NCBI RefSeq assembly: GCF_012979535.1
Contig: NZ_CP053015.1
Coordinates: 1,364,001-1,428,000, forward strand
Direction: 5' to 3'
DNA length: 64,000 nt
DNA from: Sphingomonas lacunae
Lineage (GTDB): Bacteria; Pseudomonadota; Alphaproteobacteria; Sphingomonadales; Sphingomonadaceae
The notes below the pieces were generated by a model. The model saw only the letters and a program-made list of their open reading frames with translations. It had not been told where the DNA came from and did no database searches. A program made the position numbers and the translations under genes. This document shows positions 62,207-64,000 of the stretch, piece after piece; position 1 is the first letter of the stretch, and each line of letters starts with the position of its first letter.

Positions 62207-62721
62207 CACACGGTTCCTTCCAGCTCATCGCGCATCGCCGCGCCTTCACGGAATACCTGAGCGAGGATGAAGAGCATCAGCGCGGCCAGCCAGCCGGTGA
62301 GGCTGAAGGTCCATTCGAAGGGACTGGCACCATCACCTGCGCTGAAATCGGCCCACATTGCCACCGCGCCATAGGCCAGATCGAGCAGGTTGATACCGAT
62401 CAGCGCCCAAGCGATGGTTCGCAACCTATCGGCGTTGACCAGACTGAGGGCGTTGCCGCCCGGGACCGAGTCGATCATCGCGATCAGTCGCGTGAACAGA
62501 ATATGGACCAGCAGGATGATGGGCGCCGTAATGATGACCACCCAACGCAGCGCAACCAGGAGAGTCTCGGCAGACAGGGCGGGATCAGAGCGGCTCAGTG
62601 AGTCTGCCATTTGGCTCGGGAAGACAAAGGCAAGAGCGCCCAAAGCGAGGAGGATAGCAATGCCCGCTATCCAGTTCAGCATATTCATGATCCGCAGGAT
62701 CCAGCGGCTGGTCGTCAACAT
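62206..62721 (-). CDS. DUF2975 membrane protein
   Basis: This 171-residue protein has four hydrophobic segments (about residues 12-30, 55-75, 95-115 and 130-150), the DUF2975 pattern. ATG 62721 has AAGGAG 9 bases upstream. With the coupled XRE gene it forms the widespread DUF2975-XRE pair, thought to be a membrane-linked regulatory module of unknown signal. The AT-rich promoter carries candidate operator repeats. Confidence 0.9.
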   Translation of the reverse strand: MLTTSRWILRIMNMLNWIAGIAILLALGALAFVFPSQMADSLSRSDPALSAETLLVALRWVVIITAPIILLVHILFTRLIAMIDSVPGGNALSLVNADRLRTIAWALIGINLLDLAYGAVAMWADFSAGDGASPFEWTFSLTGWLAALMLFILAQVFREGAAMRDELEGTV

Positions 62722-62739
62722 GGTCCATCTCCTTTTCTG

Positions 62740-62778
62740 ATATGCAATATATGACATATTGAAAAACAATATGCAATA
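62740..62778. promoter_or_regulatory. AT-rich operator region of the DUF2975-XRE operon
   Basis: A direct repeat ATATGCAATA occurs at 62740-62749 and 62769-62778 (29-base period). Between them is an inverted repeat CATATTG-AAAAA-CAATATG (62755-62773). The region is much more AT-rich than its surroundings and lies 19 bases upstream of the first gene, where an XRE autoregulator would be expected to bind. Confidence 0.6.
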
Positions 62779-62930
62779 CAATGAAAAACGATGTTTGCGT
62801 AGGCCTTGCGATGCAAGCAACCAATTGAACGTCAATACGAAAATCCGCGATCGGGGTTCTTCCCTTTGATTGCGGTCAATGCGCGCTGGCTGGGAACCGG
62901 CTCAAAAGCAGGTCGCAGAGGAGAGGTGGA

Positions 62931-63281
62931 ATGAAGGCGATTCTCGGGGTTATGGCGGCTGGACTTGCGCTGTTTGCAGCGGCCGAAGGTGCATCTGCCC
63001 AGTCGGCCGACAGCTGTGTCAGCAATTGTCTGGCACGCATGCGGCAATGCGGCGCGACGGAAGAGTGTGCGGCAGAAGCACGCAGCTGCTCGCAACGCTG
63101 CACTGGCGATACGGCAGCTCGCACCTTCTATTGCCGGGCGGAGGGGCATAATGCCTATAATGATGGCATGTGCCTTGGCGACGCCGGAGACACTCTGGAA
63201 GAGCAGCGCCGCGCATGTGTCCGCCGGTTCACCAGCCAGACAGGAGGGTCGCCATCGAGCGTGACCTGCACACCACAATGA
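62931..63281 (+). CDS. secreted cysteine-rich protein
   Basis: This 116-residue protein has a signal peptide ending G-A-S-A-Q, leaving a mature part of about 92 residues with ten cysteines, all probably oxidised. The cysteines sit in a C-x3-C-x6-C-x5-C-x6-C-x3-C start (S-C-V-S-N-C, R-Q-C-G, E-E-C-A, R-S-C-S-Q-R-C). GGAGAGG lies just before ATG. I do not recognise the family. It overlaps the next gene by four bases. Confidence 0.8.
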   Translation: MKAILGVMAAGLALFAAAEGASAQSADSCVSNCLARMRQCGATEECAAEARSCSQRCTGDTAARTFYCRAEGHNAYNDGMCLGDAGDTLEEQRRACVRRFTSQTGGSPSSVTCTPQ

Positions 63282-63835
63282 GCGCGCGCAGGCTTTTTGC
63301 CTTGGTGGGCTGCAGCCTTGCCTCCACAGCCTGCGCCCACGCGCAGGTACCGGAACCGGTGCAAGGCGAGCGAACTGTCTATGAGTTGCGGGTCACCGGC
63401 TATGGCTCACGCAGTCAGGGCGTCCGTGGCGTCCTGTTTGACGCCGCCGGGCAGGAAATCGCTGAAGATGGGGCTGGCCAGTCTGTCGATACGCCGGTCG
63501 GCCGTTTCCGCTATGTAGAATGCCGTCATCTGTGGTCGGTTTGCGGTTACTTCCGCGAGGCGGCAACTGTACCAGCCTATCCCGGACCGCCTGTCGACCC
63601 GCAAAAACATGAGGTCGTGGTCTGGCGGCTGACGGTGACGGGAATGCCCGCGCCGAACCGCTGGCAAGCCTATCTGTTCGATGATCGCATGGTTGCCGTC
63701 GGGGCACCGGAGGGCGGCATCGTTCTTGAGACACCGCTCGGCCTGTTCCGGACTCAATCAGTGTCCTTTGGCGCGGTCGGTGGCGCCGGGCCGTTGCCCG
63801 AAGAGTGGGTCAACGGGGCTCCCGCGCAACCTTGA
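63278..63835 (+). CDS. secreted protein of unknown function
   Basis: This 185-residue protein starts with an ATG overlapping the upstream TGA. It has a signal peptide that ends C-A-H-A-Q, or a lipoprotein cysteine in A-S-T-A-C. The mature part has the repeated segment V-R-x-V-L-F-D-A-A-G-Q / W-Q-A-Y-L-F-D-D-R-M and a cysteine pair (V-E-C-R-H-L-W-S-V-C). This suggests a two-lobed beta fold. Its operon partner is the cysteine-rich secreted protein, so both likely work in the periplasm or at the surface. Confidence 0.75.
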   Translation: MSARRLFALVGCSLASTACAHAQVPEPVQGERTVYELRVTGYGSRSQGVRGVLFDAAGQEIAEDGAGQSVDTPVGRFRYVECRHLWSVCGYFREAATVPAYPGPPVDPQKHEVVVWRLTVTGMPAPNRWQAYLFDDRMVAVGAPEGGIVLETPLGLFRTQSVSFGAVGGAGPLPEEWVNGAPAQP

Positions 63836-63885
63836 CTGTCGATTGCGCCGGTGAGCAATCGGATATGGGTCAAGCCGCTCCATGT

Positions 63886-63914
63886 TTGACATGAAGGGCG
63901 GTTTTCCCTAACAG
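63886..63914 (+). promoter_or_regulatory. sigma-70-like promoter
   Basis: TTGACA (63886-63891) and TAACAG (63909-63914) are separated by 17 bases. The -35 is a perfect consensus, the -10 is weak. It would drive the reading frame starting at 63969 or a later gene. Confidence 0.5.
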
Positions 63915-63968
63915 CTAGCCCGTCCAGCCTGATCGGGACAGGGGTGCCGTCGCGCAGCATCCTCTCGC

Positions 63969-64000
63969 ATGGATCAGGAAACACAGGACTTTCGCGACCG
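63969..64000 (+). CDS. possible start of a gene running off the window edge
   Basis: An ATG at 63969 opens a frame reading M-D-Q-E-T-Q-D-F-R-D to the edge, downstream of the TTGACA promoter. There is no clear ribosome site. It is too short to name and may be a chance ORF. Confidence 0.3.
   Translation, partial: MDQETQDFRD

Noticed and set aside
1..64000. CRISPR arrays, insertion sequences, prophage or plasmid-origin features
   Set aside because: No regularly spaced repeats, transposase or integrase genes, phage structural genes or iteron arrays were seen.

Overview
The window looks like a chromosomal segment of a Sphingomonadales alphaproteobacterium (Sphingomonas/Sphingopyxis-like). The base composition is GC-rich. 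There are three large TonB-dependent receptors, a TrcR/DUF1013 cell-cycle regulator, a DUF2093 protein, a zf-CHCC zinc-finger protein and a glnK-amtB operon with a near-perfect sigma-54 promoter. I see no rRNA, confident tRNA, insertion sequence, prophage or CRISPR array.

Layout. 1-8.7 kb: envelope and housekeeping genes (MarC, two OmpA-type proteins, a CorC-type CBS protein, purD/xseA as a divergent pair whose start codons share a base, DUF2093, M23 peptidase). 8.7-18.5 kb: an island of two paralogous TonB receptors with the same signal-peptide type. They flank a divergent pair encoding a sulfotransferase-like protein and a TPR-aspartyl/asparaginyl beta-hydroxylase. Both receptor promoters carry the same palindrome, TGTGGC-N6-GCCACA. 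18.5-30.5 kb: clpB, a third TonB receptor coupled to a PhoD-like phosphatase, a penicillin/AHL-acylase-type Ntn hydrolase and an M16 protease. 30.7-39.2 kb: ATM1-type ABC exporter, RecQ, glycosyltransferase, a DUF442 phosphatase/membrane protein/sterol-desaturase-type operon, GMC oxidoreductase.

39.2-46.3 kb: a structured intergenic region with two intrinsic terminators and candidate small RNAs, then glnK-amtB, an EEP-family phosphatase/DUF924/tldD run, a zinc-finger protein and two DUF4402 proteins. 46.3-56.6 kb: a lone ABC ATPase, nadB, an M20 amidohydrolase, a TetR-controlled TauD-dioxygenase/MFS operon, a cold-shock gene whose Shine-Dalgarno site lies in a 10-bp stem, an acyl-CoA dehydrogenase and a class A beta-lactamase-like protein. 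56.6-64 kb: a structured leader and trcR, MBL hydrolase, DUF4893 lipoprotein, 3-hydroxybutyrate dehydrogenase, zinc metallopeptidase, nucleosidase, a DUF2975/XRE pair and two secreted proteins.

Most genes are ordinary. The best candidates for new biology are the receptor/hydroxylase/sulfotransferase-like island with its shared operator, the RNA structures next to glnK-amtB, csp and trcR, and the TetR operator array. All functional calls come from reading sequence and recalling family motifs; no database search was run.
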